From NCBI GenBank assembly GCA_002189035.1, contig NEEC01000010.1, positions 682,001 to 746,000 on the forward strand: DNA of 64,000 bases, given 5' to 3'. Below are positions 10,517-22,804 of the stretch, one piece after another. Each line of letters opens with the position of its first letter. Positions within the stretch are counted from its first letter, which is position 1. Below the pieces are notes generated by a model that did no database searches, had not been told where the DNA came from, and saw nothing but the letters and a program-made list of their open reading frames with translations. The DNA comes from Utricularia gibba. Lineage: Eukaryota; Streptophyta; Magnoliopsida; Lamiales; Lentibulariaceae. A program made the position numbers and the translations under genes.

Positions 10517-13500
10517 ATGGCCTCCAACATTAATCAACCTGCACCAACCTTCTTTGGAAGTGAGTATGAGCATTGAGCCAACAAGATGATGCACTACCTG
10601 TGTGCCTACAAACTGTGGGAAGTGGTATCGAAGAACTATGCATGTGAAACAGATGAAGACAAGGATGATTGTGAAGAAAAAGCCAATCAAGCCCAAGCAA
10701 TTCTCGAAGGAGCCATAATATGCGATACATATGACCTCATAATGAATTGCATCACCCCAAAATACACATGGGACTCACTAGCTTCTTTATATGGGATGGA
10801 CACACAAACCATAGCAATAGAAAAATCGCAACTATGGAAACAATATGAGACTCTTAAAATCCACCCAGGTCATTCAATTTCTAATTTTTCTGAAGAACTA
10901 ACAAAAGTTGTTTCAGGACTTGAGCGCCTAAGTGAAAAGATTGAAGACATTAGACTGTGAAAAAATTATTAGTATCATACCTCCACAATTTGAATATGCC
11001 CTTGCTTCCTTCAAATTTGATGGACACATTCACTCAATGAGCTCTAAACAACTCCTCCAAGGATTAAAAGGAGTGGAGGTCAAACCTTATAATCCAGATC
11101 TCTCACACGTCTCTGAAATGACCTTCAAAGCTCAGGAAACCTGATCTCCCTAAAAGGAACTCTCACTTGAAACCTCTTAGTCTCCCATATTTGTCTCCAT
11201 GAAACCTGAAAAAAATGGAGATGGAATTCCCTGTACCTATTGTAAGTGGAAAGGGCACTCATCATGGCAATGCTTCTGGAATCCTGGCTCATGTTGCAAC
11301 TACTGCTCCCTTAAAGGTTATGTTGACCGTGTCTACCCACTGAATAAGTACCACCAGCTGGGAGGAAAGGCTACTGAATCTGTTGACAAGTTAACTAACT
11401 CTATGAACGATGTATCGCTTGCTTCTAAGGGAAATGAGAAGAGAGTTGGTCTTTATCCTTTGTGTCAAAATACTCTAATTACCTCATTCATAGATATACG
11501 AAAATACGAAATATGGCTCATTGACACCGGCTGCAACCATTACCTAACTTACAATGAAAGCATATTTTCAAGCATATCAGTGCTCTTTGATAATTCATAC
11601 GATCGCTGATGGGAAGCTGATACCTGTCACAAGTGTAGGAACTGTGTGCATTGAAATGGAGCAAAGACTTGTGAACATCTCAGATGTGTACCTAGTGCTG
11701 CACATATCTCACAACTTACTAAGCTTGGGACAATTGGTTGAGAAAGGATTCAAAGTGCATCATGAAAATAACAAGTGCATTATAAAAGATGTTGATGATA
11801 ACGTAGTACTCATTGCCAACATGATCAATCAGATCTTTTCCCTTGTACTAACAAAGCCTCCTCTCAGTAGTGAGGTCTGCCTTAAGGTGATGAAAAACTC
11901 AAAACTATGGCATCAAAGGGTGGTCACCATCACTATGCCTCCCTATTATCTCTAAGAAGGAAAAATCTTGCCGAGGGAGTCAAAAAACTGAGAGGCAAAG
12001 AAGAAAACTGTCCGACTTGTGCATAATGTAAAATGAACCGAAAAACCTTACCCAAATTCAGTGTTCACTGTGAACGCAGGCTGGAGGTTGTCACAAGCGA
12101 TGTTTGTGGCCCAATGTCTACACCCACCAGGGCAAGAAATTAATACTATGTGATTTTCATAGATGAATACTCTAAATTCACTTGGTTATATCTACTGAAA
12201 CGCAGGAATGAGGTACTGCACTACTTCAAGATCTCTAAGTCTCTTGCTGAAGTCCAAAGCGGCTACAATATTCTGACCTTGTGAACAGACAACGGTGGTG
12301 AATACAAATCAATAGAATTGAAGAACCTGTGTGAGAGCAAAGGCATAGTCCATCAATTCATCGCGTCATACACACCAGAATAGAATGGAATTTGTGAGCG
12401 GAAAAACCAAAATATTGTCAATATGGCTATATGTCCCTTTTATCAAAAGAACTTACCGAGAGAATTCTATAGGGAAGCTGTGGACACCATAGTGTATTTA
12501 CTGAATCGATTACTCACAGAGGCACAAAAGAGTGTAAATCTCCCATGAGCTCTGATTCAACAAAGTCCCTAACCTGGACCATCTAAAAATTTTTGGTTCA
12601 CTATGTTACTTCTATATTCCTTAAGAAAAAATGTACAAAGTATGACAAAAGATTGAAACCTGGTATATTCTTAGGCTATGCAGATACAAGTAAGGCATAT
12701 AGAGTGCTGAACCTGCGGACACAAGAAGTTGAAATCAATCGAGATGTGATGGTGGATGAAGAACGTGCTTTTGACTAGAGAAATATTCAGATTGAAACAA
12801 CGGATCAAAGTGCTTGCACTAGAACTATTCAGTACCTATTTCCCCAAATGATCTCTCGAATAACCTTGAAGACAATGATATCACCATTCCCGAACAGATG
12901 TCTCAAAGCGATGACACTGTCCAACAAATGTTCCTTTCAGTAGGTAAAACCTCTATGATTGAATCAAGCCAATTACAAGCATGTGCATTACCAAATTCAA
13001 GAGGAATGTACTCTCAAGAAAATGGGAGTCTACATCATCAAAATACACAACAATAGACTGCTGATGTAGAATTGACACAGACACCTCAAAATTTTGCTCG
13101 TGAAATTAACATGGAAGACATCAATGAAAAAAGTGAACCAGAACACTCACCTGTCCGAACACCCGAAGGCATAGATTCAGGTTCAGATACCTTCGAGAAA
13201 GCCTCGAACCAACGTCTTGAAGACTTACCTCTGGCCCAACATCCACCATATGCCATCCAAAGACCCATACTTCTTCCTGCAAACGAAAGGGCTAATTATT
13301 TGGAAAACTATGGATTGAATAGTGATGAATTACCTTATTTTCCCCATCATCTGAGCAACCGCCCCAGCGACCGTGAAGATGAAGCACCGAAACAGGGGTA
13401 TCAATCACTCCAAGATATTTATGACCGATGCCTTCTGGTTCATGAACTAACTAGTGTTTATGAAGCCCTCGAATTTCCAGAATGGCAAAAAGCCATGGAT

Positions 13501-14860
13501 GATGAATTGGAATCCATACGTAAACATGATGTATGGATGGCAGTTCCTAGACCTCCAAATATCAAACCTCTGAAACTGAAATGAATATTTAAAGTCAAGT
13601 TAAATCCAAATGGAACTTTGAACAAACTCAAAGCCCGATTGGTGGTAAAAGGGTATATGTAAAAGGTTGGAATAGATTACCTCGAGACCTTTGCGCCGGT
13701 TGCTAGATTGGATACCGTGAAGCTTATAGTAGCTCTAGTAGCCTACAACAGATAGAAACTACATCATCTGGACATCAAAAGTGCATTTTTGAACAGTGAA
13801 TTAAGTGAGAATATATATGTGAAACCTCCTCTTGGATTAATCATTGAAGATCAACTAGATTGCATCTTGAAACTAAACAAGACACTATATGGACTAAAAC
13901 AAGCACCAAAGGAGTGGTATTCAACAATAGACAAGTTATTTCTAGAGCAAGGGTACATTCACAGCAAAAACGATACTACCCTATATATTTTGGACAATCC
14001 GAAAAGCAAAGTTATTGTATCACTCTATGTTGATGAAATATTAATAATTGGTGATAATGAAGATCTTATTACTGAACAAAAGAGACTGCTGCAACTTCGA
14101 TTTGACTTAATTGACCTCGGCCTCACTAGGTACTTTCTGGGTATAGGAATTCTGCAGCGTGAAGACTTCATATTTATAAACCTGAAGAAATAAATGGACG
14201 ATCTAATGACGAGAATGAATATGGAAAAAAAATTGGTATCCGTTCCCCTTCTCGCCAGATGAGAGACAGGGAAAATTGCCAGGATACAAAACCAGCAGCT
14301 ATGCACGAGTTTCAGAAACTCATTGGCTCTTTATTATACCTCATAACCACCAGGCCCGACATCACATTTGCCATATCCTTCCTATCTAGATATATGCACA
14401 AGCCACACACAAATCACATGGAAATAGCCAAGAAAATACTTGATACTTAAATTCAACAATCCATTTGGGACTATACTATAAAAAAGGGACTAATCCTATT
14501 CTGTTGGAGTTCGTCGATTCAGATTTCGTTGGAGATGAAGTAAGCTGTAAATCCACTACTGGTTACCTGTTTAACCTAGGATTTGCAGCATTCTCTTGGA
14601 ACATTAGAAGGCAAGATGTCGTGGCTCAATCATCTACTGAGGCAGAATACATAGCCATATTAGTAGCTGTGAACCATGGCCGATGGCTGATCAAGCTTTT
14701 TGGTGACCTAAAAATCCAAATCAACCAACTAATTACCCTGAAAATAGACAACAAATCAGCAATTAGCATCGCTCAAAACCCAGTGATGTTTGGAAGAATG
14801 AAGCATATCAAGATTAAGTATATCATGTACCCAGAGATTACATGCAAGAAGGCTCCATAA
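10517..14860 (+). pseudogene. Copia gag-pol remnant
   Basis: The reading starts MASNINQPAPTFFG at 10517 but hits a stop after 19 codons. The gag body continues (10586-11140) with a C-X2-C-X4-H-X4-C zinc knuckle near 11233-11280. Protease has WLIDTGCNHYLT near 11513. The integrase region (about 11905-12590) shows LWHQR, the TDNGGEY core and an ERKN segment, with stops. RT (about 13660-14190) has SAFLNSEL, LYGLKQAPKEWY and YVDEI, where YVDDI is usual, so the second catalytic Asp is lost. RNase H (14465-14860) keeps STEAEYIA. There are at least eight in-frame stops or shifts. It is dead as an autonomous element. Confidence 0.88.
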
Positions 14861-15013
14861 GGTTGGAGTACATACCATCAGAGGACCAGGTGGCTGAAAT
14901 ACTCACCAAGAGTCTTTTCTCGAAAACTTTCAACAAGATTCGCCAATTGCTAGGGCTTCGGATAAACCCTGAAATTGAATCGACCGAATCTCCACTATCC
15001 CATTAAGGAGGAA

Positions 15014-15431
15014 TGTTGGTAAATGATGGAAAAGTAAAGAACCAATCGAGGATCACAGAGCATCAAGCCAACATACTACAAGAAGAATATGTGATGATGC
15101 ATCGGAAAGAAGGACGGGAAATGAAGTGTTTGTTGATTGGGCTTTGGTTTGGTCTACAAGTGAAAAGGAGACCAAACCAAAGCCCAATTATGCCAAGAAC
15201 CCATCTGACAGCCCAAGTGGAGAGACACTGACTCAAGAAGCAAAATGGAGTGGAAATCTGACTGCAACAAGACAATGCGACAACGGCTAGTTTCACACTC
15301 TATAAATATCTGCTCATGTATCCAGAACAAGCAAGCCAAAAACATAAGCGTTCAATAACATCTCAATATCTTCAAATATCTCATAGATTCTTGCCTCTTT
15401 CAAGCCTTCAATTTCAATCAAAACTGCAACA
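15014..15431 (+). repeat. 3' LTR of the Copia element (418 bp), with a 20-bp perfect hairpin
   Basis: It starts TGTTGGTAAATGATGG and ends AACTGCAACA. It contains an inverted repeat with arms 15136-15155 and 15169-15188, perfectly complementary over 20 bp around a 13-nt loop. The CTATAAATATCTG TATA-like word recurs near 15300. Confidence 0.85.
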
Positions 15432-16324
15432 TTCGTTCCATAAGGACTTATAAGAACTAACATGATAAGGCCATTTTCTTAATGACTTGAAAATGAATAT
15501 TAGTTATTGTTTAGGAATTCAATAGGTCAAGAGACTATTGGATTATCGCTCGCTATATAGTTTGATAGGGGTCAACCATATTTCTACCAAATAGGAAAAT
15601 ATATCACTATTAACTAAGGGAAGTTTTTATCTTATAATTAACTTGTATGCATGTACATAAGTAAAAAGAAATAAGAGAATAATATGTAGCTTTTTGATAA
15701 AAGTAAATAAGAGAAACAAGACAAAAATCTCATTTGGGGTACATTTGATTAGATGTTTTTCGTGTGTTTTGAAATGGGTTTAGGGTTAAACTCATGTTTG
15801 ATATGTAGTATGCAAATAGAAGAAAAATAAATGTTAGAGTATATTAGTAATTACTATAGTTGGAATAGATGATATTTTTATCATTTTATACCATTTAGCC
15901 TTGGCCTTGATTCTTGATCAGCTCAATACAAAATATCTTTTAAACACACAAATTTCATTTATTTAAATCCAAATAAATTAAATTGGTGTTAATGCATTAT
16001 ACAGTAATCAAATGTGCCCTTAAAAAATTTGTTCCTTTTTTATGAGCTATTCCCTTTGTCAAATTCCTTTTCAAATGTATGAACGTTTTGAATAATTTTT
16101 TTTCTAGATTATCATTTATTATTTTCTTATTACTTTTCACAAATAAGGCATTTTACAAAAATCATTTGAAAAATAATATAAATTATCAAAACCTCTTAAA
16201 AGATGTAGTGGATATGCAAGTGAAAAATTATCATTTATTATTTTCTTATTAACCTTCTCAAAATGGATAAAGAAGAGTAAAATTAGGTCATATGTTCTTA
16301 TTTCACTTTTCCATCTAATGAACA
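15432..16324. other. AT-rich spacer without gene
   Basis: No coding domain is seen. A ~25-bp word ATTATCATTTATTATTTTCTTATTA occurs twice in direct orientation (near 16110 and 16228). Some of this may be the outer edge of the old gypsy terminal repeat described at 16325. Confidence 0.35.
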
Positions 16325-16380
16325 CTATTATGGCTTTACCTTTGAATGAGTTCATTCTCTACCTATATTCGAAGGGTCTC
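16325..16380 (+). repeat. left piece of degenerate terminal repeat D1 (cut by the R LTR)
   Basis: The sequence up to the GTCTC at 16376-16380 resembles 35493-35540 (for example TTTGAATGAGTTCATTCTC versus TTTGAATAAGCTCATTCTG). The match resumes after the R nest at 24540. I infer one D repeat split by the R insertion. Confidence 0.5.
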
Positions 16381-16650
16381 TAATGGTGATTCTGGAAGTG
16401 TATAAAAACCGTTAAGATCATCTATATAAAAAATTGATTATATTTGGATTTTCTAAAACTACTCGAAACAAATGACAACAAACAAAACAAAATGATTTTG
16501 AAAACAATAGAAATAAAGACTTGAGATCATGGATCCATGATGTTAAAACTCGTCTATGTGCATGTGTGTAAACCTTGAGTGGTGACCTACTTGTATAAGT
16601 TTTGAGGATGTTATTCCAAATTAATACTAGTTGATAAACATTATAGTACC
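16381..16650 (-). repeat. R-family LTR, piece 1 of a split minus-oriented copy (R-outer)
   Basis: It starts TAATGGTGATTCTGGAAGTG and aligns closely with the start of the R copy at 61577, up to CATTATAGTACC, where the match stops abruptly. Preceded by GTCTC (16376-16380), which recurs directly after the far end of the copy at 24535-24539. This and 23978-24534 are two ends of one LTR. Confidence 0.8.
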
Positions 16651-17195
16651 TGATGGAGTCTAAATCAGATTGAGATAATCGGCCATTGAAAAGGAGACAA
16701 AAGATGTCCAGATGGGCTGGTGCGGATCGACAGACCGATAAGTGTCAAAGTTTGTTAGTAGCGGCTGCTTCGGACAGTTTGAAAAATAGCTGAATTACGG
16801 CAATGGTAGAGCAGACGGCGGTTATTTGAAAGCAAGACCACAATATGTACAACAGGCGCAAAAAGTAGCTGACATCTATAGAATTCAGGATTCGATCAGA
16901 CCTCTTCCATAAATATAAAAAACCTTGAACAAGAAAGGGTTGAACTTCAAGCCCATTAACCTGTATCTTTTCCCCCACCCCCATCTAGTGAAGTCATTTT
17001 CCGACGAGCTTCGACAACTCCGTAGTTTTTCCGTTCTTCGACGGTTTCCATGTTAAAGTCCCTCTCTATTTTTATTTCTGCCGACCGATACATATCAGCC
17101 AAGGACACTTATATCCGGACCTAATCCTATATGTTTGGCTTCGCTCGCAACCCGGAAATCGGTTCCCGTCCCATTGCCGATTTCTATCCATAACA
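16651..17195 (+). repeat. candidate 5' LTR of the Tat element
   Basis: It begins TGATGGAGTC right at the R break and ends ..CCATAACA before the primer-binding-like TGGCGCCCACCGTGGGGC at 17199-17216. A TATA-like CATAAATATAAAA lies near 16910. There is no second copy in the window to confirm the limits. Confidence 0.55.
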
Positions 17196-17198
17196 TTT

Positions 17199-17216
17199 TG
17201 GCGCCCACCGTGGGGC
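17199..17216 (+). promoter_or_regulatory. primer-binding-site-like sequence of the Tat element
   Basis: TGGCGCCCACCGTGGGGC follows the LTR end by three bases. The TGGCGCC start is typical of plant gypsy primer-binding sites, which pair with a tRNA 3' end. Confidence 0.6.
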
Positions 17217-17271
17217 AAGATTTATTGTCCCACACGAAAAATCGACAAAAGCTACCTATCAACCACTCAAT

Positions 17272-20200
17272 ATGGCAGAAAACAACACGGCCACCACTCC
17301 GGCAACGAAGGAAGTGCCGGCATACAAGACCCCAGCCTCATGGTCATCAACGGGGAACAACTTAAAGCCCTCATGATGGAGATATTTTTTGACGTCAAGT
17401 CTTCTTCAGGGCTTGTTCGCTCCAGAAGAGAGCAAAGACTTGGTTCAAACAGCAGGACCTTGCAGTGTGGGGTCTTAGGGAGTTGGTGCTGTTATTTACA
17501 ACCCGATATGCTGTCAACATTGAGGCCCCACCCTCCAAGGTGACGCTATATTCCATTTGGTACAACCACTGAAAAGAGAGTCTTAGAAGGTTCATCGACC
17601 GATTCAACTGCTCAGCGCAAGATGTTTAGTTAGACTCTAAGGAGAGTATGTCGAAAACCCCACCGAGGAACCTTGGGGAATTACTAACAAATGTTATGAA
17701 ATACATTCGAGTCGATGATGACCTCAAAGCCGAAATGAAGAACCACGTAGAAATCCGGCTGATCTCGTAGTAAGAAGAGCAACCCAACAGGGTTCAACGG
17801 CCGAACAAGCGCCACGAAGTGTATCAGGTGGATCCGTCGAGAACGAACACCTACTGTATTATACAGAAAACAACGGGACACGACACTGTCGATTGCCGAG
17901 TGATGAAAAGATTGATTGAGCATTATCATGCTGGTGGCGGGACAAACGGTGCAACACGTAACCCCACGAAAATGATGGAATGCAAAAGGGGATGTAAGAA
18001 CCACGTACAGGATAGTCCCCCTATATTCGGAAAATCCATGTGGTGTCCGAGGGCATCAAAATCGATTAATTAGGAAAAACAAAGAAAAGATATTTGGACA
18101 AGGCAAGGAAAGGAGAAGTCTTCGAGATTGGGAAAAATCGAACGGAAAAGGCTGCTTGGGAAAGGGAAGAGATCATTTTTTTTGAAAGAGACATTCCCGT
18201 CACCCCCGCTACATGGAATGAGCCTCTAGTGATGGCGGGAATATGCGGGAGCACCAAGGTAAGGAGGATCCTCATTGATCAGGGATCCTCCTGCAACATC
18301 ATGAAGAAGGAGGTGGCCGAATTACTTGCGTCATCCAAGGAGGGAGATATTCGTCCAATTATGAAGTTATACACTTTCGATCAATGGGCTGTGCAGACGG
18401 TCAGGAAATAACTCTACCCATGACATTCAGCGTGACAGGGCGAAACCGGACGAAGAGGCTGGAATTCCATATACTGGATTCAGAGGTTTCTTATAACATC
18501 ATTTTCGGTTGACCAAGGATCAATCAATTTGGAATGATACCCTCCACTGTACACTTGAAAATCAAGTTTCCAACTTCTAGGGGGTCTGCACACTGGACAT
18601 CAACCAACCAGTTGCTCGATTCTTATTTTTGTTATAAACCAAAAATAATGATGGTTGAAAGAGTACACAGGGAACCCCCCAGGTAAGCAATGGAACCGGT
18701 AGGATACAACCAATTGCAGTTGATACTGGGGGATATGCACTAGACGACCCGTATTGGCACCAACCTAGACGCCGGATTCGAGGAAAGGTTGGTGGAACTT
18801 TTGAAGAGGAACACCAATATCTTTGCTTGGATTGCTGCAGATTTTGCAGGTATCAACTGATCTGTCACTGAACATCACATTAATACCTACTCGGGAGCAA
18901 AGCCGATTCAACAGAAACAATGGCATTTCTCTAAAGAAAAATGCCGAATCATCAAAGAGAAAACAAGAGAGCTGCTAGGAGCTAGCTACGTGAAGGAGAT
19001 TCAGTATTTCGAATGGATAGCTAACCCTATCGTTTTCTCGAAGCCTAGAGGAAAGTGGAGAATGTGTGTCGACTTCACTGACTTCAATGCTTGTTGTGAG
19101 AGGGATTCATATCTCCTCCCGAAGATCAAAAAGTTGGTAGACGCCATTGCCAGATCCCGATTTCTAAGCTTAATGGATGCATATTCTGGATATCACCAAA
19201 TTTTTGTTGCGGAAAAAGATCAACCGAAAACCACTTATCAAATTTTCTACACCATAGATGGGGTTTACTGCTATGTGGCAATACCTTTCGATTTGAAGAA
19301 TATTGGGGCTACTTATCAAAGACTTGTGAATAAAATCTTCTCTTCTTAAATCGATACCTCCATGGAGGTGTATGTGGACGATATGATCGTGAAATCAATG
19401 AATGAAGAAGATCATTTGGCTTAATTGGATTCTTGTTTCTCTCTATGTCGGTCATGCGGGTTGAAGTTCAACCCGCTAAAGTGTTGCTTTGGGATGCAGA
19501 ATGAAAAATTCCTAGGTCATTACGTATCAGAGAGAGGGATCGAGAATAGTTAAGGAATATCAGAGTCTCACAGGTAAACTGGCCACTCTCAACCGATTCA
19601 TATCTCAGTCAGCAGACAAATCAGCATCTTTCTTGAAAGCCTTCCAAAAAGGAAACACTGTGGAATGGAACGAGGACTATCAGGTTGCTTTCGAAAAACT
19701 GAAGGAATATCTTTCATCGCCCCCACTGTTTGTGGCTCCAAAGGAACGGGAACCCTTGGGGCTCTACTTATCGATATTGCTTATTGCGGTCAGTACGATC
19801 TTGACAACTATTTCGGAGGAGAAGCACCTGCCGGTGTATTACATGAGTAACGACATATCGTGGTATTCACAAATCAACCATTGAAGAGCATTTTCTCTCG
19901 ACCTGAAATCTCTAGAAGGGTGGCCAAATGGGCGATCAAATTGAGCACAATTTTTAGTGCAAGGACAATTTTTAGCACCATTGAAGAGCATTCTCTCTCG
20001 ATGCCAACACCGATTCACGGCTAGTGCAAGGACAATTTTTAGGTGAGTATGAAACTCATGACCCCCTAATGGCTCTGTATTGTGTTAAGGTGAAGGAGCT
20101 GGTGAAGACCTTCAAGGAGTTTACCTTATCACACGTGGCATGCGAAGAAAATGGATCTATAGATAGCCTTGCCCGGTTTGTCGCAGGGTTTCAGGAGTTG

Positions 20201-21511
20201 AAGGAAGGGAGTGTGACGATCCAGTTGCGGGATCAACCTTTAGTAACCTTATGGGCAGTGAACCATATCACCCAGCGACCAGCGAATGACGTCTCTGTGT
20301 ATTTAAATTCCCTTGAAGATTGGATGTTGCCTTACATTCGGTATCTACAAAGCGGAGAGATACTAGCCGACAAATCGGAGGCCTGAAAATTGCAGATTAG
20401 AGCACAGAGATATACATTAATATGCGGATTTCTCTATCAGAAATCCTTTGATGGGCCCTTATTGAGATGTATCGGAAAAGGGCAATCCCAAGATCTCATA
20501 ACCGATCTGCATGAAGGGGAATGCGGCAGCCATGTCGGGATATGATCTTTATACAGAAAAGCATTGAGAAGCGGGTATTACTGGTCAACTATGAAGCACG
20601 ACATCACACGAGCATACCTAGAAAACCGGTAAACAACTTGACTGTTTTACCACTCTCATATCCATTTGACTGCTGAGGAGTGGACATCATGGGACCATTT
20701 CCCCAAATCTATGGCCAAAGGAAATTTGTTATCTTAGGAATTGAATACTTCTCAAAATGGGTAGAAGTAGAAACCATGGAAAAAATATCGGAGGAAATTT
20801 TTATCCGATTTCTATGGAAAAACATCTTCATTCAGTTCAGAGTACCTAGGGAGCTAGTAACCGACAATGGGACTCAATTCGCTGGGGGGAAGATGGATAC
20901 ATTTTTGGACAGATACTTGGTTAAACACAACTTCACCTCGGTTTATCACCCCTAGAGTAACGGCCTTACAGAGGCTACAAACCGGACTCTCTGACAAGGT
21001 ATGAAAACCAAGCTTGAGAATTTCGAGGGATTGTGGGCAGACCGATTAGACGAGGTGATATGGTCATACCGTACCACCTCTCGAACTACCACAGAGGAAT
21101 CTCCTTTCTTATTGGTTTTCGGATTGGAAGCCGTATGCCCAATCGAGTTAACACTAAAGAGCTATAGGGTGGAACACTACAACGAAGAGGAAAACGCCGA
21201 ACTGTGGAAGCTGGAGTTGGAGTTATTGGAGGGAAAACGACAAAGTATATATAGTCGACTAGGTGCTTATCAGAGAAGAACTAAGAAAAGTTACAACAGA
21301 TCAGTATTCCCAAGAAAGTTCTCGGAAGGACACTTGGTGCTCCAAAACAATCCAACCGCAAAGGCATGTTGGGAAATTAGAGCGCATTTGGGAAGGCCCT
21401 TATCGGATTTCTAGGGTGATCGGAAAAGGAGTCTATCGGCTGGAACAACTAGATGGTGTGGAATTCCTGAGATCATGGAATGCCTCGCATTTGAGGAGAT
21501 TTTATGCCTAA
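17272..21511 (+). pseudogene. Tat-type gag-pol remnant
   Basis: Gag begins MAENNTATTPATKEVP at 17272 and is soon frameshifted; later gag pieces include ELLTNVMKYIRVDDDLKAEM and the GHDTVDCRVMKRLIE segment typical of Tat gag. Protease: RRILIDQGSSCNIM near 18255. RT (about 18960-19545): PIVFSKPRGKWRMCVDFTDF, SLMDAYSGYHQI and the catalytic YVDDMIVKS near 19372. RNase H: 19633-20386, partial. Integrase (about 20560-21511): WGVDIMGPFP, EYFSKWVE, VTDNGTQFAG, SYRTTSRTTT, and a C-terminus ending ..SWNASHLRRFYA. At least seven stops or shifts. The order and the spacer-rich gag point to Tat rather than chromovirus. Confidence 0.85.
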
Positions 21512-22114
21512 TTGGCCCAATATTGATTCGTGTTGCAAGATCTACATGTTTCAGTAATTTCTTTATCGGAATGCTAAAGTGGCTAAACGTTCCTCCCAAG
21601 TGGAGATGAACTAACAGGATAGCAAGCCCTGGCCAAGTCATGTAAGCCCATGCAAATCCTACAAGTCTATATCCCCCAATTGGTATAGTGAATCATCCTA
21701 GGGCGATCCCCGAGGTAATTGATCTCCTAAACCCAAGCACCAGAAATAAGGGTAAGCCTTGGTACAATCCAGGCACGGGCTTTCATAAGCCATTCACGTG
21801 AGCCTCGAAAAAGCCCTCAGTATAGATCTTGCTGTCGAATCTCGAGATAGTAAGTGCACTCGAAGCAGATTCGACTATGCCCCAAAAGCATAGATTTCTG
21901 GCCAGAAGAGGGCCTATCCAGATTGGGGATGTAACTCAGCCCAAGAGGGGTTCTGAGTTATGTCCTTAGCATCGGTCTCACACGTCAAGAAAATACTTAG
22001 GCAAAAAGCCCAGCCCAATGACTAGCAAATTACGCAACTTTCAAATGTACGAAAAACCCCAAATCGGGGACAAAAACATCAGTTCCGGAAGAAAAAAATT
22101 AAAGTTCAGGGGCT
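21512..22114. other. spacer between pol and the antisense ORF of the Tat element
   Basis: About 600 bp with no conserved domain on either strand. Long non-coding spacers here are normal for Tat elements. Confidence 0.4.
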
Positions 22115-22731
22115 GAAATGCCCTTTTAGCCTCGCTCGCAGCTTGGCCTCATTCTCTCGTTGGATCCTTGCCCAAATCAGCGCCATCAGGCACTCCCGGT
22201 CAGCTCCAAACTGAAATTCCAGGGCCTCAAACACATTAACAATGACATCCAGCATATTTTAATCCTTTTTCAATGGGTTGATCCTATCAAAACGTGGATC
22301 AGTGATTGACAATTCGAATTCGCAACTGAATTGGCGCCTCTACCGGTATAAGAGCAAGGCGATTAGATCTCCCGCATAAATGTCAGATAGTTCGACAAAG
22401 CTAGCCGAATCAAGGAAGTCGTCTAGAAGCCTCCGCTGAGACGTAGCTCTGCTTCCATAACTGAAATGCATTCCTTGGCATGCTTTAGTTTTGATTCTGT
22501 TTCTCCGAACCTGACCCTAAAGCTTTCTTTTTCGGAATTGGCATCATTGATCGCCTTCCCCATTTCGTCTATCACAGTCTGCAATTCCTCCTCTCGACGA
22601 GTGTGTTTTCCCAGAATCAAACTCAACATGCTCTCTTCCTCCTCCAAAATCTTTATTTTGGCATTTTGAGCCATGACATGTGCCTGGAGCTTGGAAACCT
22701 TCTTTGATAGGGATCCAATCTCCTTTGCCAT
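22115..22731 (-). pseudogene. antisense coiled-coil ORF of the Tat element (aORF remnant)
   Basis: From ATG 22731 the minus strand reads an open 102-codon coiled coil (MAKEIGSLSKKVSKLQ...), rich in Glu, Lys, Leu and Met and in heptad-like patterns. After a frame change it continues as DDFLDSASFVELSDIYAGD and, further on, DRECLMALIWARIQRENEAK. Its position between integrase and 3' LTR, on the opposite strand to pol, matches the antisense extra ORFs known in Tat elements. Those encode proteins of unknown function with a coiled coil followed by a conserved F-x-x-L-..-Y-x-x-G segment. I infer homology by layout and pattern. Broken by stops here. Confidence 0.65.
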
Positions 22732-22804
22732 ACTCTAGCCGAAAGTCAGGCCCTAGTAAGGAGTTACCGAATCAGGAGCTGATTATGCGTGTTGCGAAAA
22801 ACAA

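Larger units (their letters stand above)
10048..15431 (+). mobile_element. degenerate Ty1/copia LTR retrotransposon
   Basis: Two similar terminal repeats (10048-10435 and 15014-15431) bracket gag, protease, integrase, reverse transcriptase and RNase H remnants in the order gag-PR-INT-RT-RH, which defines Ty1/copia. Many in-frame stops and frameshifts show it cannot encode its proteins. The sequence after the 5' LTR lacks the usual tRNA-Met primer-site word. A polypurine tract AAGGAGGAA (15005-15013) sits just before the 3' LTR. The 5-bp flanks do not match (GATAT versus TTCGT), so the element may be a recombinant or its flank is rearranged. Confidence 0.9.
16651..22786 (+). mobile_element. 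degenerate Ty3/gypsy element of Tat type, inserted in R-outer
   Basis: The order gag, protease, RT, RNase H, integrase plus an antisense ORF before the missing 3' LTR is the layout of the Tat lineage. Left boundary: the break in R-outer at 16650. Right boundary (~22786) is inferred, because the following GTTGCGAAAAACA matches R sequence again. About 220 bp of R and the 3' LTR of this element are missing, so a deletion removed its right end. Many stops and shifts. Confidence 0.8.
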
